Shown: positions 20,820 to 30,165, counted from the stretch's first letter. The stretch is DNA of 64,000 bases from Spelaeicoccus albus (GCF_013409065.1 NZ_JACBZP010000001.1:62001-126000); one strand, 5' to 3'. The notes: generated by a model from the letters alone, not told the origin. A program made the numbers and translations.

Positions 20820-21458
20820 GTGTCCCTTCCGGATGGCCGCTCCGGCGGCCGGCGACGGTACCGGGTCAGGCACATCGTTGTGCTCTCCCTCATCGCGCTG
20901 CTTCTGCTTGCGGCCGCCGGGTACAGCGTCGGTACTCTGACGCTCGGCTGGTCGTCCCCGCTGGATGCTTGGGCCGCAAAACGGCACGCCTGCGACACGA
21001 CGGCCGTCAAAGCGGCGCCGCAGCCGGTGGACATTCGCGTGTTCAACGCGTCAAAACGAGCCGGACTAGCGGGCCGGACGGCGCGCAAGCTCAAGAAGCG
21101 CGGGTTCGCCATCGTGCAGGTCGCCAACGACTCCGATGGCCCGCGACACGGCAAACAAGTACGGATCCGGTATTCCGGCAATTCCAAGCCGCAAGCGCTG
21201 ACGCTCGCCTCGCAATTCCGCAGCGTCGATATGAAGAAGGTCTCCGGCGACGACGACGTCGTCGATGTCGTCTTGGGCGGCAAGTTCACGAAATTGCGCA
21301 GGAGCCGGGCCGTCAAGGCGGAATTGAAGACTCCGCGGCCCTTGCCGTGCAATTCGGCGACAAGCAATTCACCAACGGCTACGTCGTCCGCCTCACCGAC
21401 CGGGACGCCGCGCAGCGACCGGTCGCCGAAACCCGCAGGATCGCCGTCTGGCCACTAA
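20820..21458 (+). CDS. LytR C-terminal-domain membrane protein
   Basis: A 212-residue protein with one N-terminal membrane helix (HIVVLSLIALLLLAAAGYSVGTL) and an extracytoplasmic LytR_C domain (VDIRVFNASKRAGLAGRTARKLKKRGFAI). The C-terminal end is a Ser/Thr/Pro-rich tail. LytR_C domains are found in cell-wall polymer attachment proteins, but here the catalytic LCP domain is absent. The GTG at 20820 is chosen because the basic pre-membrane stretch begins there; the frame is open further upstream only inside the previous gene. Confidence 0.78.
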   Translation: MSLPDGRSGGRRRYRVRHIVVLSLIALLLLAAAGYSVGTLTLGWSSPLDAWAAKRHACDTTAVKAAPQPVDIRVFNASKRAGLAGRTARKLKKRGFAIVQVANDSDGPRHGKQVRIRYSGNSKPQALTLASQFRSVDMKKVSGDDDVVDVVLGGKFTKLRRSRAVKAELKTPRPLPCNSATSNSPTATSSASPTGTPRSDRSPKPAGSPSGH

Positions 21459-21501
21459 GCGGGCTCGCGCGCCGTGCCGGGGATGCCGCACAATTGGAGG
21501 C

Positions 21502-22035
21502 ATGCATGCAAATACCGAACGAGTCAGTGCTGCCCTCGAGGCGGCCCATATCGCCGGCCGCCCCCGCCGGCTCGATAGCGGCGCCACCACCGCTGCGGCA
21601 GCGGCCGCGCTTCTCGGCTGCGACGTCGGCGCCATCGCCAACAGCCTCGTCTTCACGGCCGACGACGGGATAATTCTCGTCATGACATCCGGCGCGCATC
21701 GCGTCGATACCGAGTATTTTGCCGGCGCAATCGGCGCGGGACGGGTCGGACGCGCAAGCGCCGACCAGGTTCGAAGCGCGACGGGACAGCCGATCGGCGG
21801 CGTCGCGCCGACCGGTCATCCGGCACCCGTGACGACGTACGTCGATCCGGCTCTGGCGGAGTACCCCACGATCTGGGCCGCCGCGGGCACCCCGGACACC
21901 GTCTTCCCGCTGGCTTATGACGAGTTGGTGCGCCTGACGAACGGAACCGAGCAGCCCGTCGTCCCGAGCGCCGCCGGGAAGTCCGCGGATGCCGGGTCGG
22001 CTCCGGATGAGTCTGGGCAGGGCGGCCAGCGATGA
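21502..22035 (+). CDS. YbaK/EbsC-type aminoacyl-tRNA deacylase
   Basis: A 177-residue trans-editing domain protein that hydrolyses mischarged tRNAs such as Cys- or Ala-tRNA(Pro). The fold is shown by RLDSGATTAAAAAALLGCDVGAIANSLVF, the DGIILVMTSGAHRVD core and the GGVAPTGH loop. The C-terminal 25 residues are low complexity. GGAGG lies only 1 nt before the ATG at 21502, unusually close, so the true start may differ slightly. It overlaps the queuosine transporter gene by 4 bp. Confidence 0.88.
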   Translation: MHANTERVSAALEAAHIAGRPRRLDSGATTAAAAAALLGCDVGAIANSLVFTADDGIILVMTSGAHRVDTEYFAGAIGAGRVGRASADQVRSATGQPIGGVAPTGHPAPVTTYVDPALAEYPTIWAAAGTPDTVFPLAYDELVRLTNGTEQPVVPSAAGKSADAGSAPDESGQGGQR

Positions 22036-22724
22036 GCCGTCCGATCAACGCTCAATACGCACTGCGCGGAAGCGGCAACTACGACGTCATCCTTGCTCTT
22101 TTCGTGGCCATCCTGCTCATTTCCAATATTGGGGCCACCAAGCTGATCGCCTTTGGACCCATCATCACCGATGGCGGCGCCTATCTCTTTCCGTTGGCCT
22201 ATGTGATCGGCGATATTCTCAGCGAGGTCTACGGATTCAAGGCAGCCCGCCGCGCCGTCATGATCGGCTTCGGCGTTCTGGTCTTGGCGGTCGTGGTGTT
22301 CTGGCTGGTTCAAATCTCGCCGCCGGCCGCCGATTATCATCACCAAAAGGCGTACGAAGCCGTTGTCGGCTTTGTGCCGCGGCTGGCTCTTGCCGGCATC
22401 TGCGGGTATTTCGTCGGGCAACTTCTCAACTCGTACGTCTTGGTCCGGCTCAAAGAGCGCACCTTGGAAAAGAAGCTCTGGGTGCGCCTGCTCGGCTCCA
22501 CGGGGGTCGGGGAGCTCGCCGACACGCTGGTGTTCTGCACTATCGCGTTCTACGGCGTCCTGACCGGCTGGAACTTCCTCAACTACGTAGTTGTCGGTTA
22601 CGTCTACAAATGCGCCGTGGAGATCATCGTCATGCCGATCACTTATCAAGTGTGCAAATTCGTCAAACGCCGCGAACCGACGTACGCGGCGCGCGGCTCC
22701 GAGACCGACACCATCGCGGCCTAG
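22032..22724 (+). CDS. Queuosine precursor transporter (YhhQ/VUT family)
   Basis: A 230-residue membrane protein with about six helices; family hallmarks are LLISNIGATKLIAFGPIITDGGAYLFP, GDILSEVYGFKAARR and GSTGVGELADTLVF. YhhQ imports preQ0/preQ1 or queuine for tRNA modification. The tRNA-guanine transglycosylase gene tgt is 1.5 kb away on the other strand, and no queuosine synthesis genes are seen, so a salvage role fits. Its start overlaps the YbaK gene. Confidence 0.9.
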   Translation: MSRPINAQYALRGSGNYDVILALFVAILLISNIGATKLIAFGPIITDGGAYLFPLAYVIGDILSEVYGFKAARRAVMIGFGVLVLAVVVFWLVQISPPAADYHHQKAYEAVVGFVPRLALAGICGYFVGQLLNSYVLVRLKERTLEKKLWVRLLGSTGVGELADTLVFCTIAFYGVLTGWNFLNYVVVGYVYKCAVEIIVMPITYQVCKFVKRREPTYAARGSETDTIAA

Positions 22725-22760
22725 GGTCGAGGCTGCCCGCCCGTTTCCTCTCCTCCCCTG

Positions 22761-22879
22761 TTCCGCGTGGGTGTCGGTGTTCCGCGTGGGTGTCGGTGTT
22801 CCGCGTGGGTGTCCAGCACGTAATACACCTACGCGGAGTACCGGGCCGCACGCGGAACGAACTTACGCGCACGCGGAAC
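22761..22879. repeat. Flanking repeat, left copy
   Basis: Three head-to-tail units of TTCCGCGTGGGTGTCGGTG (22761-22779, 22780-22798, and a shortened one from 22799). Inverted, degenerate versions of the same motif (ACACCTACGCGG, CACGCGGAAC) follow. About 90 bp from 22780 onward recur in the same orientation at 24035 with about seven differences. No coding capacity is evident here. Confidence 0.85.
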
Positions 22880-23019
22880 AAGCCAAAGTTCGCGCTGAAT
22901 CCTGGTCGTCGACGAAGTGACGATCCGGCTTGACGGCACATTTGCCCTGCACCGCCGCGCTATCCACAATTCAGCAATCGCTCCTGGCCAGTTGTCGGCG
23001 ACAGTCGCACCCTGAACCT

Positions 23020-23985
23020 ATGATTACGACAGATAATCCGGCGCTTGCTCAGATCTTTGCCGCGCGCGAAACTTTATCGTTCGGCGAGTTACGATCGGCA
23101 GGCTTGAGCAGCGCGCTTATCCGGCTGTCGCTGACGCGCCGGGCACTGGTCCGGATCGGGCGCGACATCTACACGCTTGGGCCGGAATGGGCCGATCTCG
23201 ACACGTATGTGCGAGCAGGCAGGCGGATCCGTAGCATGGCGCGGCGAAGTGAGGCGACGAAGACCGCGAGCGGAATCGCCGTCGGGCCGTCAGCCGCCGT
23301 TCTCTGGGGCGCCGACCTTTTGCACGTGCCGACACTCGTGCATCTGGCCGGCGAAGCGCGGTACGGTCGACGGTCGGCCGACGGCGTCGTGGTGCACGGT
23401 TTCGCGCTTCACCCCGACGAAGTGACGTCACTCGGCGGCGTTCTCGTCACCACTCGCGAGCGCACTTTGATTGATTGTGCGGCGATGCTTTCGCGCGAAG
23501 AGGCGGTCGTCGTCGTCGATAGCCTGCTTCATGCCGGGGCCAGGAAACACGTGGCCCGAGAACTTTTCCGTCGGCATCGACGAATCGGCGCCGCAAATAT
23601 CCGGTGGGCGCTCGACTTCGGCAACGGCTTAGCGGAATCCGCCGGAGAAAGCCGGGCCCGGTATGCGTTCAATCTGCTCGGGCTTCCCGCTCCGGAGCTG
23701 CAGGTCGTGTTGGAGACGCGGCGCGGCAGCGTCCGGCTCGATTTCCGTTGGAAGAAGTACAGATTGGTCTGCGCTTTCGACGGCAAGGTCAAATACGGCA
23801 AATATGCCAATGGCGACCCACAAAACGTCGCATGGAACGAACGTCAACGTGAATTGGCGATCATCGATACCGATCATGAGGTCTTCCGGCTGATATGGCC
23901 CGACTTGTCGAACCTGCAACTGATCAATCGTCGTTTTCTTGATGCCAGGGATCGGGCGATTCGCCGCTTCGGCCTTATCGTGTGA
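23020..23985 (+). CDS. AbiEi-like winged-helix / DUF559 nuclease-fold protein
   Basis: A 321-residue protein. Residues 1-55 look like the winged helix found in AbiEi-type antitoxins (FGELRSAGLSSALIRLSLTRRALVRIGRDIY). The C-terminal 110 residues match DUF559/PD-(D/E)XK: ESAGESRARYAFNLLGLP (Glu), VRLDFRW (Asp) and LVCAFDGKVKYG (Lys). Such solitary proteins are very common and numerous in actinobacteria; a toxin partner is not seen. I chose the ATG at 23020; an in-frame GTG-type start 90 bp upstream adds residues without homology. The gene stands between two direct repeats and a fragment of its own 5' part follows. Confidence 0.78.
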   Translation: MITTDNPALAQIFAARETLSFGELRSAGLSSALIRLSLTRRALVRIGRDIYTLGPEWADLDTYVRAGRRIRSMARRSEATKTASGIAVGPSAAVLWGADLLHVPTLVHLAGEARYGRRSADGVVVHGFALHPDEVTSLGGVLVTTRERTLIDCAAMLSREEAVVVVDSLLHAGARKHVARELFRRHRRIGAANIRWALDFGNGLAESAGESRARYAFNLLGLPAPELQVVLETRRGSVRLDFRWKKYRLVCAFDGKVKYGKYANGDPQNVAWNERQRELAIIDTDHEVFRLIWPDLSNLQLINRRFLDARDRAIRRFGLIV

Positions 23986-24034
23986 TTTGCGTCGCGGGTG
24001 CCCGGCGCCCGGCCTGTTGCCCAGGCGCGTCCCG

Positions 24035-24116
24035 TTCCGCGTGGGTGTCGGTGTTCCGCGTGGGTGTACAACACGTAATACGCCTACGCGGAGTACCGAG
24101 CCGCACGCAGAACGAA
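24035..24116. repeat. Flanking repeat, right copy
   Basis: Two units of TTCCGCGTGGGTGTCGGTG-type sequence followed by CACGTAATACGCCTACGCGG and CGCACGCAGAACGAAC. This is the same order and orientation as in the left copy at 22780-22863. Left and right copies are direct repeats around the AbiEi/DUF559-like gene. Confidence 0.85.
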
Positions 24117-24173
24117 CTGACGCGCCGGGCACTCGTCCGGATCGGGCGCGACATCTATCTACACGCTTGGCCA
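24117..24173 (+). pseudogene. Truncated duplicate of the AbiEi-like gene
   Basis: CTGACGCGCCGGGCACTCGT and the following CCGGATCGGGCGCGACATCT repeat the parent gene from 23131 with one change, then a small duplication (ATCTATCT) and ACACGCTTGG. The fragment covers parent codons for LTRRALVRIGRDIYTLG. It begins directly at the end of the right repeat and has no start codon or continuation. It looks like the remnant of a second gene copy. Confidence 0.8.
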
Positions 24174-24208
24174 GAGAACTGTTCCGTACACGCGGCAGCG
24201 GCGGCCAT

Positions 24209-25450
24209 TTACGCGTAGTACCGACCCAGGAACTCCTGTTTGAACGCAAAGAACGTGCCGGCGTCGATACTGGCCCGGATATCGTCGACCAAACGGATCA
24301 CGAAGCGTTCGTTGTGGATTGTGGCAAGCGTCGCCGCGAGCCGCTCTTTGGCCTTGAACAAATGGTGCAGGTAGGCCCGGGAGTAGTTGGCGCACGTATA
24401 GCAGTCGCAGCCGTCGTACACCGGGCCGAACTCCCGCTTGTGCTTGGCGCCGGTGACGTTGAATCGGCCGTCCGGCGAATAGACAGCCCCGTTACGAGCC
24501 ACCCGGGACGGTGACACGCAGTCAAATGTGTCAGTACCGTTCTCGATCGCCGTGAACATGTCGTCCGGTTCGGAAATGCCCAGCAGGTGCCGGGGTTTGT
24601 CCTCCGGAAGCTCTTCGCTCACCCAACGGACAATAGTGCCGAGATTCTCCTTCTCCAAGGCGCCTCCGATGCCGTAGCCGTCGAAATCCATGGCGCCAAG
24701 ATCCCGGGCCGCTTGACGCCGCAGGTCCTCGTATTGGGCTCCTTGCAGCACCCCGAAGAGCGCTTGATAGGGCCGGTACGACCGTTCGGCCGTCAACCTG
24801 GCGTGCTCGGTCAGGCAACGTTCGGCCCACAGCCGAGTGCGTTCGAGCGACGACTCCTGGTAACTGCGCGTGTTCATCAGGGTCGTGAGTTCGTCGAACG
24901 CGAACATGACGTCGGCGCCCAGCCGGTGCTGTACCTGCATCGAGACCTCCGGGGTGAACCGGTGCATCGATCCGTCAAGGTGCGATTTGAACGTCACCCC
25001 GTCATCGTCGACATGTGCCAGCCGGGTCTTGCCCTCGGCGATCACCTCGTCACTGCGCACTCCGGTTTTGTCCATGGCAATGACCTTTTTGAACCCGGCT
25101 CCGAGCGACATCACCTGGAAACCGCCCGAATCGGTGAACGTCGGCCCGGGCCAATTCATGAACCGGCCGAGCCCGCCGGCTTCATCGATGAGGTCCGAGC
25201 CGGGCTGCAGGTACAGGTGATATGCGTTCGCCAGCACCGCCTGCCCGCCGAGCGCCGAAACCGCCTCGGGCACCACCGCCTTCACCGTCGCCTTGGTGCC
25301 CACCACGATGAACGCCGGCGTTTCGATCCGGCCGTGCGGGGTGCGGATAGTTCCGGTGCGGCCCAGAAAGCCGTCGCCCATGGTGTTCCGGACGTCGAAT
25401 CCGAACTCCGCACGCACCGCTTCGGTTTCGCCCCCGCGCAAAATACTCAC
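24209..25450 (-). CDS. tgt: tRNA-guanine transglycosylase
   Basis: Swaps guanine 34 of GUN-anticodon tRNAs for a queuosine precursor. The protein has 413 residues. Catalytic and binding motifs: FTDSGGFQVMSLGAG (Asp), GVLQGAQY, GIGGALEKENL, FDCVSPSRVARNG (nucleophile Asp). The zinc ligands are in DGCDCYTCANYSRAYLHH. I selected the GTG at 25450 (start SILRGGETEAVRAEFGF), because upstream sequence lacks homology and overlaps lhr. It is convergent with the precursor transporter gene. Confidence 0.93.
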   Translation of the reverse strand: MSILRGGETEAVRAEFGFDVRNTMGDGFLGRTGTIRTPHGRIETPAFIVVGTKATVKAVVPEAVSALGGQAVLANAYHLYLQPGSDLIDEAGGLGRFMNWPGPTFTDSGGFQVMSLGAGFKKVIAMDKTGVRSDEVIAEGKTRLAHVDDDGVTFKSHLDGSMHRFTPEVSMQVQHRLGADVMFAFDELTTLMNTRSYQESSLERTRLWAERCLTEHARLTAERSYRPYQALFGVLQGAQYEDLRRQAARDLGAMDFDGYGIGGALEKENLGTIVRWVSEELPEDKPRHLLGISEPDDMFTAIENGTDTFDCVSPSRVARNGAVYSPDGRFNVTGAKHKREFGPVYDGCDCYTCANYSRAYLHHLFKAKERLAATLATIHNERFVIRLVDDIRASIDAGTFFAFKQEFLGRYYA

Positions 25451-25512
25451 CGCACCATCCAAGCAAGAACCCGCCGTGGGCGCGAATTCGGGGCGACCCG
25501 GGGACTCGGCAC

Positions 25513-28500
25513 TTAGCCGTCGAGCCGCCAGCCCTTCGGATTCGGCCGGAACCCGGCGGCCTCCAGACTGCCGGCGAGTACCTCGGCGGAACCGCCGTCC
25601 ACTTGTTCGATCGAAAGCCGTCGCACCCGGCCGCTCGTCACGACGTCGGCCAGTGACCGGCACGCGGCGTCCAACAGTCGCGGATCATCCGTGAACGTGA
25701 GCAAGGTGCGTCCACCGCGCTCGAGGTACACCGCGAGCTCGCCGCCGATCAGGACGACGAGAGCACCGGCTTTGCGTCCGGGCCGGTGCGCGGCATCGGG
25801 CCACGGCAACGCCGCGCCGTACGGATTGGCGGGGTCCGTGGCAGCCACCGTCACCGCACCGGCGTCGGCGCTTCCGGTGCCGGACCGACCATCCGACTCC
25901 GCGACGATCCGTCGCAACCGGTCGATCGTCGAGGCATCGGCGAATTGGGCTGCGCCGAGCCCTTGCACGAAATAGCCGCGGCGGGCCTTCCCTGCGTGCT
26001 CGAATTCGCTGAGGACCTTGTACGCCAGGGCGAATGCTCCGGGCACGTGTTCGGCAGTGACGGCGCCGCGGGTCACGATGCCGTGCCGGTCGAGCAGTTG
26101 CTCACAGACGGCGTGCGCGCGCACCGTCGGGTCGGACTCGGGCTCCGGCAGCAGCGACCACCGGCCCGCCGCCGTCGGAGGTCCCGCCCGCACGGACATT
26201 CCCGTGCGGCCCCTGTACATCCTGGCCCGCGGCGGCCGCGAGCGCTGCCGGTGCGTCGTCCGGCCTCCGCCGAGCAGCGCGCGCACCGGCGCGAACGTGT
26301 CATTGCCGATGAGCCCGGCCCAAAACAGATCCCAGAGCTCCGACTCGACGCCGCCGTCGGAGAGGTCGCCTGCAGCCTCCGCGATTTGCCGGAAGAAGTA
26401 GCCGCCTCCCCCGCCCAGCAAGTCGAGGATGCGCCGGCCGGCATCGGACACGTCGTCCGCGCTCCGGACCGGCAAGGACAACGGCGCCACATCGAGCGGA
26501 TGCATGGCGATCCACCCGTCGCTTCCGCTCAACCGCCCGGCACCGCTGACTATCACATCGCCGGCGGACATGACCTCATCAAGCATGGCCGGCGAATACC
26601 CCGCAATGCGCGAGGGCAGGATCAATGATTCCCAGGCGGACGCCGGCAGCGGCAGACCGGCCAGTCTGTCGGCAACCGCCACGAGCTCGTCGGCGCCGCG
26701 CGGGTTTTCGCGCACGCGCGTCGTGGCGTGGCCGATACCGTGCCAGTCGATAGTGAACCTGCCAAATGCACCCTGCGGGGCCGGCTCGACCTCGCTGCGC
26801 AAAGCGGCCAGCGACCTGCGACGCAGCGTGGCCAGGACGCCGCTGTCGCACCATTCGACTCCGACCTCGCCGGGGCGGAATTCGCCGTGCACGACACGGC
26901 CGGACGACTCGAGGCGAGTCAGGGTCGCGGTCACGAATTCAATGCCGGCACCAAGGGTTTCCGCGGCCTCGTCGGCCGTGAACGGACCGTGCGTGCGCGC
27001 GTATCGGCCGATGATGTCCCCCGATGCGTCCTCAACTGGTTCCGTGAACGCGTCGGGGATACCGGCGGGCGGCCGGACGCCGAGCGCATCGCGCAGCCGG
27101 GCGGCGTCCTCGACCGCCGCACACCGCTCCTTCCCGCCGATTTGAACGATGATGGCCCGGCCGGCCGTGACGAGTTCGGTCAGCCACCGGGCCGTGCGAG
27201 CTTCGTCGGCGTCGTCGGCGCGCGCGGCGACCTCGCCCCGGGTGAGCGGGCCGAGGGTCCTGAGCAGATCGGCGACCCCTTCGACGTCCGCGATCCTACG
27301 ACCCGGCGCCAGGTGTTGCAGTTCGTCCTCGGTCTGGCTGACGACGTCGGAGTCCAACAGTTCGCGCAGTTCGGCCCGCCCGAGAAGGTCCGCCAACAAC
27401 GACGAATCGAGCGACAGCGCCTGTGCCCGGCGTTCGGCCAGCGGGTTGTCGCTTTCATACAGGAACGATGCCACGTACCCGAACAGCATGGCGCCGGCGA
27501 ACGGCGACGCTCGCGGCGTCTCGACCTCGGCCAGTCGCAGTTCTCGCGCGGCGATGCGCCGGGACACGGCCAGCAGATTCGGCACGTCGTACACGTCGTT
27601 CATGCACTCGCGGACGGCTTCGAGCACTATGGGGAAGTCCGGGTACCGGGTGGCAACTGCCAGCAATTCGGCCGAGCGTTGGCGTTGCTGCCACAACGGC
27701 GAACGGCGTCCGGGATTGCGGCGGGGCAGAAGCAACGCGCGGGCCGCGCTTTCCCTGAATCTGGCGGCGAACAAAGCCGAATTGCCGACCTGCTCGGTGA
27801 CGATGCGGTCGAGTTCGACCGGGTCGAAAACGAACAGACTTGCCCCGGGCGGGTCGTCGTCGGTATCGGGAACGCGCAGCACTATGCCGTCGTCCCCGGC
27901 CACGGCACTGCCGGCCGTGCCGTGTTTCTCGGCCAACCTGGCACCGACCGCGAGTGCCCACGGAGCGTGCACGGCCATGCCGTACGGCGAATGCAGGACG
28001 ACGCGCCAGTCTCCGAGCTCATCGCGGAAGCGTTCGACGAGCAGTTCCCGGTCGGTGGGGACGAGCCCGGTCGCCGCGCGTTGTTCGCGCAGGTAGGCCA
28101 CCACGTTCCCGGCTGCGCGTTCGTCCAGCCCCTGCGCCAGGCACCGCGACCGAACCGTGGCGTCGTCGCTGGCGTCGAGTTGCCGCATGAACTCGCCGAG
28201 GGCCTCACCGAGTTCGTACGGCCGTCCGAGATTGTCGCCCTTCCAAAACGGCAGCCGCCCGGGCCGGCCGAAAGCAGGGCTGACGACCACCTTGTCGTGC
28301 GTGATCTCTTCAATGCGCCAGCTCGTCGCTCCGAGCGCGAAAACGTCGCCGACGCGGGATTCGTACACCATCTCTTCGTCGAGCTCGCCGACCCGCGCGG
28401 ATTTTTCGCCGGCCATGAAGACGCCATAAAGTCCACGATCGGGGATGGTGCCGCCGGACATGACAGCCAGTCGGGACGCGCCCGGCCTGCCGGTGATCGT

Positions 28501-30042
28501 GCCGGCATCCCGGTCCCAGAGCAACCGCGGGCGCAACTGGGCGAATTCGTCACTGGGATATTTGCCGGCCAACAGGTCAAGCGTCGAGTCGTAGGCGGAT
28601 CGCGGCAAGTCGGCGTATGGGGCGCTGCGACGCACGACCCGATACCAGTCGTCGACGCCCAGCGTGTCCATTGATGCGGCGGCAATGGTGTGCTGGGCAA
28701 GGACGTCGAGCGCGTTGGCCGGCACCGTGAGTGCTTCGATTCGGCCTTCGGCCATGCGTTCGGCCGTCACTGCCGCGTGAATCAGGTCGGTGCGGTGGTT
28801 CGGGTAGATGACGCCGCGGGAGACGTCGCCGACACCGTGCCCGGAGCGGCCGACGCGTTGCAGCCCGCTGGCGACGCTCGGCGGCGACTCGACTTGGACG
28901 ACGAGGTCGACCTCGCCCATGTCGATGCCCAGTTCAAGGCTGCTCGTGGCGACGACGCAACGGAGCCGTCCCGATTTCAGGTCGTCTTCGATCCCGGCAC
29001 GCTGTTCCTTGCTGACCGAACCGTGGTGCGCGCGGGCCAGCACGGTGTCGGCGCCGTACGACGTACCGCTTTCGGCCATCAGTTGGGCCGGCGGGCCGGT
29101 CTCCGGGCGAGTGAATCCGGACGTGCGGGCGGCATAAATCTCGTTCAGGCGGGCAGTGAGGCGTTCGGCGAGGCGGCGCGAGTTGGCGAACACGATGGTC
29201 GAGCGTTGCTGGACGACCGCGTCCACGATGCTTTCCTCAATATGCGGCCAGATCGACCTCTTCCGGTCGTCGCCGGGCACATCGGGCAGATCGTTCATAT
29301 CGTCGACGGGCACCGTGACCGTCAGGGCGAACTTCTTCCGGCTCGGCGGCGCCACGATGGTCACGGGCGCTGCCCCGCCTAAGAACCGTGCCACTTCGGC
29401 GTGCGGCCGGACCGTTGCCGACAGACCGATGCGCTGTGCCGGGCGGGCCAACAGCTCGTCGAGACGCTCGAGACTCAACGCCAAATGGGCGCCGCGTTTG
29501 TCACCGGCTACGGCGTGTACCTCGTCGACGATGACGGTCTCGACGCCGCGGAGGGTCTCACGAGCGGACGACGTGAGCATGAGATAGAGCGATTCGGGCG
29601 TCGTGATCAAGATGTCGGGCGGACGCGTAATGAGCCGGCGCCGTACGGCCGGCGGGGTGTCGCCGGAACGGATGCCGATGCTGATGGCCGGCAGGTCCGG
29701 ATCGCCGGCGCGAATACCGCTCAGCGGGGCTTGCAGATTGCGTTCGACGTCGACGGCCAGGGCCTTGAGCGGCGAAATGTAGAGCACCCGGGTGCGCGGA
29801 GCGTCGTCCGGGCGCCGGGATCCCGGCGCTGAGCCGTGCGAATGCCCGGGGCCGGAGCCGTGCAGGAGCCGGTCGATCGCCCACAAGAAGGCGGCAAGCG
29901 TCTTACCCGATCCGGTTGGCGCGACGACGAGCGTGTTCGCGCCGTCCGCAATCGTTTCCCACGCGCGCCGCTGGACCTCGGTCGGTTCGCCGAAAGCACG
30001 CGTGAACCAGTCATTGACCGGAGCGGAGAACCGCGCGGGCAT
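25513..30042 (-). CDS. lhr: Large ATP-dependent helicase Lhr
   Basis: A very large superfamily 2 helicase (about 1,509 residues) of the bacterial Lhr type, a DNA/RNA-hybrid unwinding enzyme linked to DNA repair. Visible motifs are APTGSGKTLAAF (Walker A), VDEVHAVAG (motif II), LSATVRP (III) and QRVGRSGH (VI). The remaining 900 residues hold the Lhr-core winged-helix and beta-barrel modules. The start is uncertain: I prefer the ATG at 30042 (PARFSAPVNDWFTRAFGEPT follows). The frame stays open to a GTG at 30072. tgt follows 62 bp downstream on the same strand. Confidence 0.93.
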   Translation of the reverse strand: MPARFSAPVNDWFTRAFGEPTEVQRRAWETIADGANTLVVAPTGSGKTLAAFLWAIDRLLHGSGPGHSHGSAPGSRRPDDAPRTRVLYISPLKALAVDVERNLQAPLSGIRAGDPDLPAISIGIRSGDTPPAVRRRLITRPPDILITTPESLYLMLTSSARETLRGVETVIVDEVHAVAGDKRGAHLALSLERLDELLARPAQRIGLSATVRPHAEVARFLGGAAPVTIVAPPSRKKFALTVTVPVDDMNDLPDVPGDDRKRSIWPHIEESIVDAVVQQRSTIVFANSRRLAERLTARLNEIYAARTSGFTRPETGPPAQLMAESGTSYGADTVLARAHHGSVSKEQRAGIEDDLKSGRLRCVVATSSLELGIDMGEVDLVVQVESPPSVASGLQRVGRSGHGVGDVSRGVIYPNHRTDLIHAAVTAERMAEGRIEALTVPANALDVLAQHTIAAASMDTLGVDDWYRVVRRSAPYADLPRSAYDSTLDLLAGKYPSDEFAQLRPRLLWDRDAGTITGRPGASRLAVMSGGTIPDRGLYGVFMAGEKSARVGELDEEMVYESRVGDVFALGATSWRIEEITHDKVVVSPAFGRPGRLPFWKGDNLGRPYELGEALGEFMRQLDASDDATVRSRCLAQGLDERAAGNVVAYLREQRAATGLVPTDRELLVERFRDELGDWRVVLHSPYGMAVHAPWALAVGARLAEKHGTAGSAVAGDDGIVLRVPDTDDDPPGASLFVFDPVELDRIVTEQVGNSALFAARFRESAARALLLPRRNPGRRSPLWQQRQRSAELLAVATRYPDFPIVLEAVRECMNDVYDVPNLLAVSRRIAARELRLAEVETPRASPFAGAMLFGYVASFLYESDNPLAERRAQALSLDSSLLADLLGRAELRELLDSDVVSQTEDELQHLAPGRRIADVEGVADLLRTLGPLTRGEVAARADDADEARTARWLTELVTAGRAIIVQIGGKERCAAVEDAARLRDALGVRPPAGIPDAFTEPVEDASGDIIGRYARTHGPFTADEAAETLGAGIEFVTATLTRLESSGRVVHGEFRPGEVGVEWCDSGVLATLRRRSLAALRSEVEPAPQGAFGRFTIDWHGIGHATTRVRENPRGADELVAVADRLAGLPLPASAWESLILPSRIAGYSPAMLDEVMSAGDVIVSGAGRLSGSDGWIAMHPLDVAPLSLPVRSADDVSDAGRRILDLLGGGGGYFFRQIAEAAGDLSDGGVESELWDLFWAGLIGNDTFAPVRALLGGGRTTHRQRSRPPRARMYRGRTGMSVRAGPPTAAGRWSLLPEPESDPTVRAHAVCEQLLDRHGIVTRGAVTAEHVPGAFALAYKVLSEFEHAGKARRGYFVQGLGAAQFADASTIDRLRRIVAESDGRSGTGSADAGAVTVAATDPANPYGAALPWPDAAHRPGRKAGALVVLIGGELAVYLERGGRTLLTFTDDPRLLDAACRSLADVVTSGRVRRLSIEQVDGGSAEVLAGSLEAAGFRPNPKGWRLDG

Positions 30043-30120
30043 GCCGTTAGTCACATGACCATGCTGGCACACCGAACCGATCCCGTCGCCGTTACTGCGT
30101 TCCGCGTACGGCTCCGTTCC

Positions 30121-30144
30121 TTCCGCGCGGGTGTCGGTGTTCCG
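30121..30144. repeat. Third copy of the TTCCGCGTGGGTGT motif
   Basis: TTCCGCGCGGGTGTCGGTGT followed by TCCG differs by one base from the repeat unit of the flanking repeats at 22761 and 24035. It is single here and lies between the lhr start and the FMN reductase stop. A shorter match (TTCCGCGTGGG) is at about 40240. Confidence 0.7.
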
Positions 30145-30165
30145 ACGTCGGCGGGGCGACGCCGG

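Noticed and set aside
22761-22879. Possible CRISPR array because of three evenly spaced repeats
   Set aside because: Units are directly adjacent without unique spacers, and no cas gene is near.
26728-28674. Rightward open frame of 648 codons inside lhr
   Set aside because: Antisense to a clear Lhr helicase; no recognisable motif.
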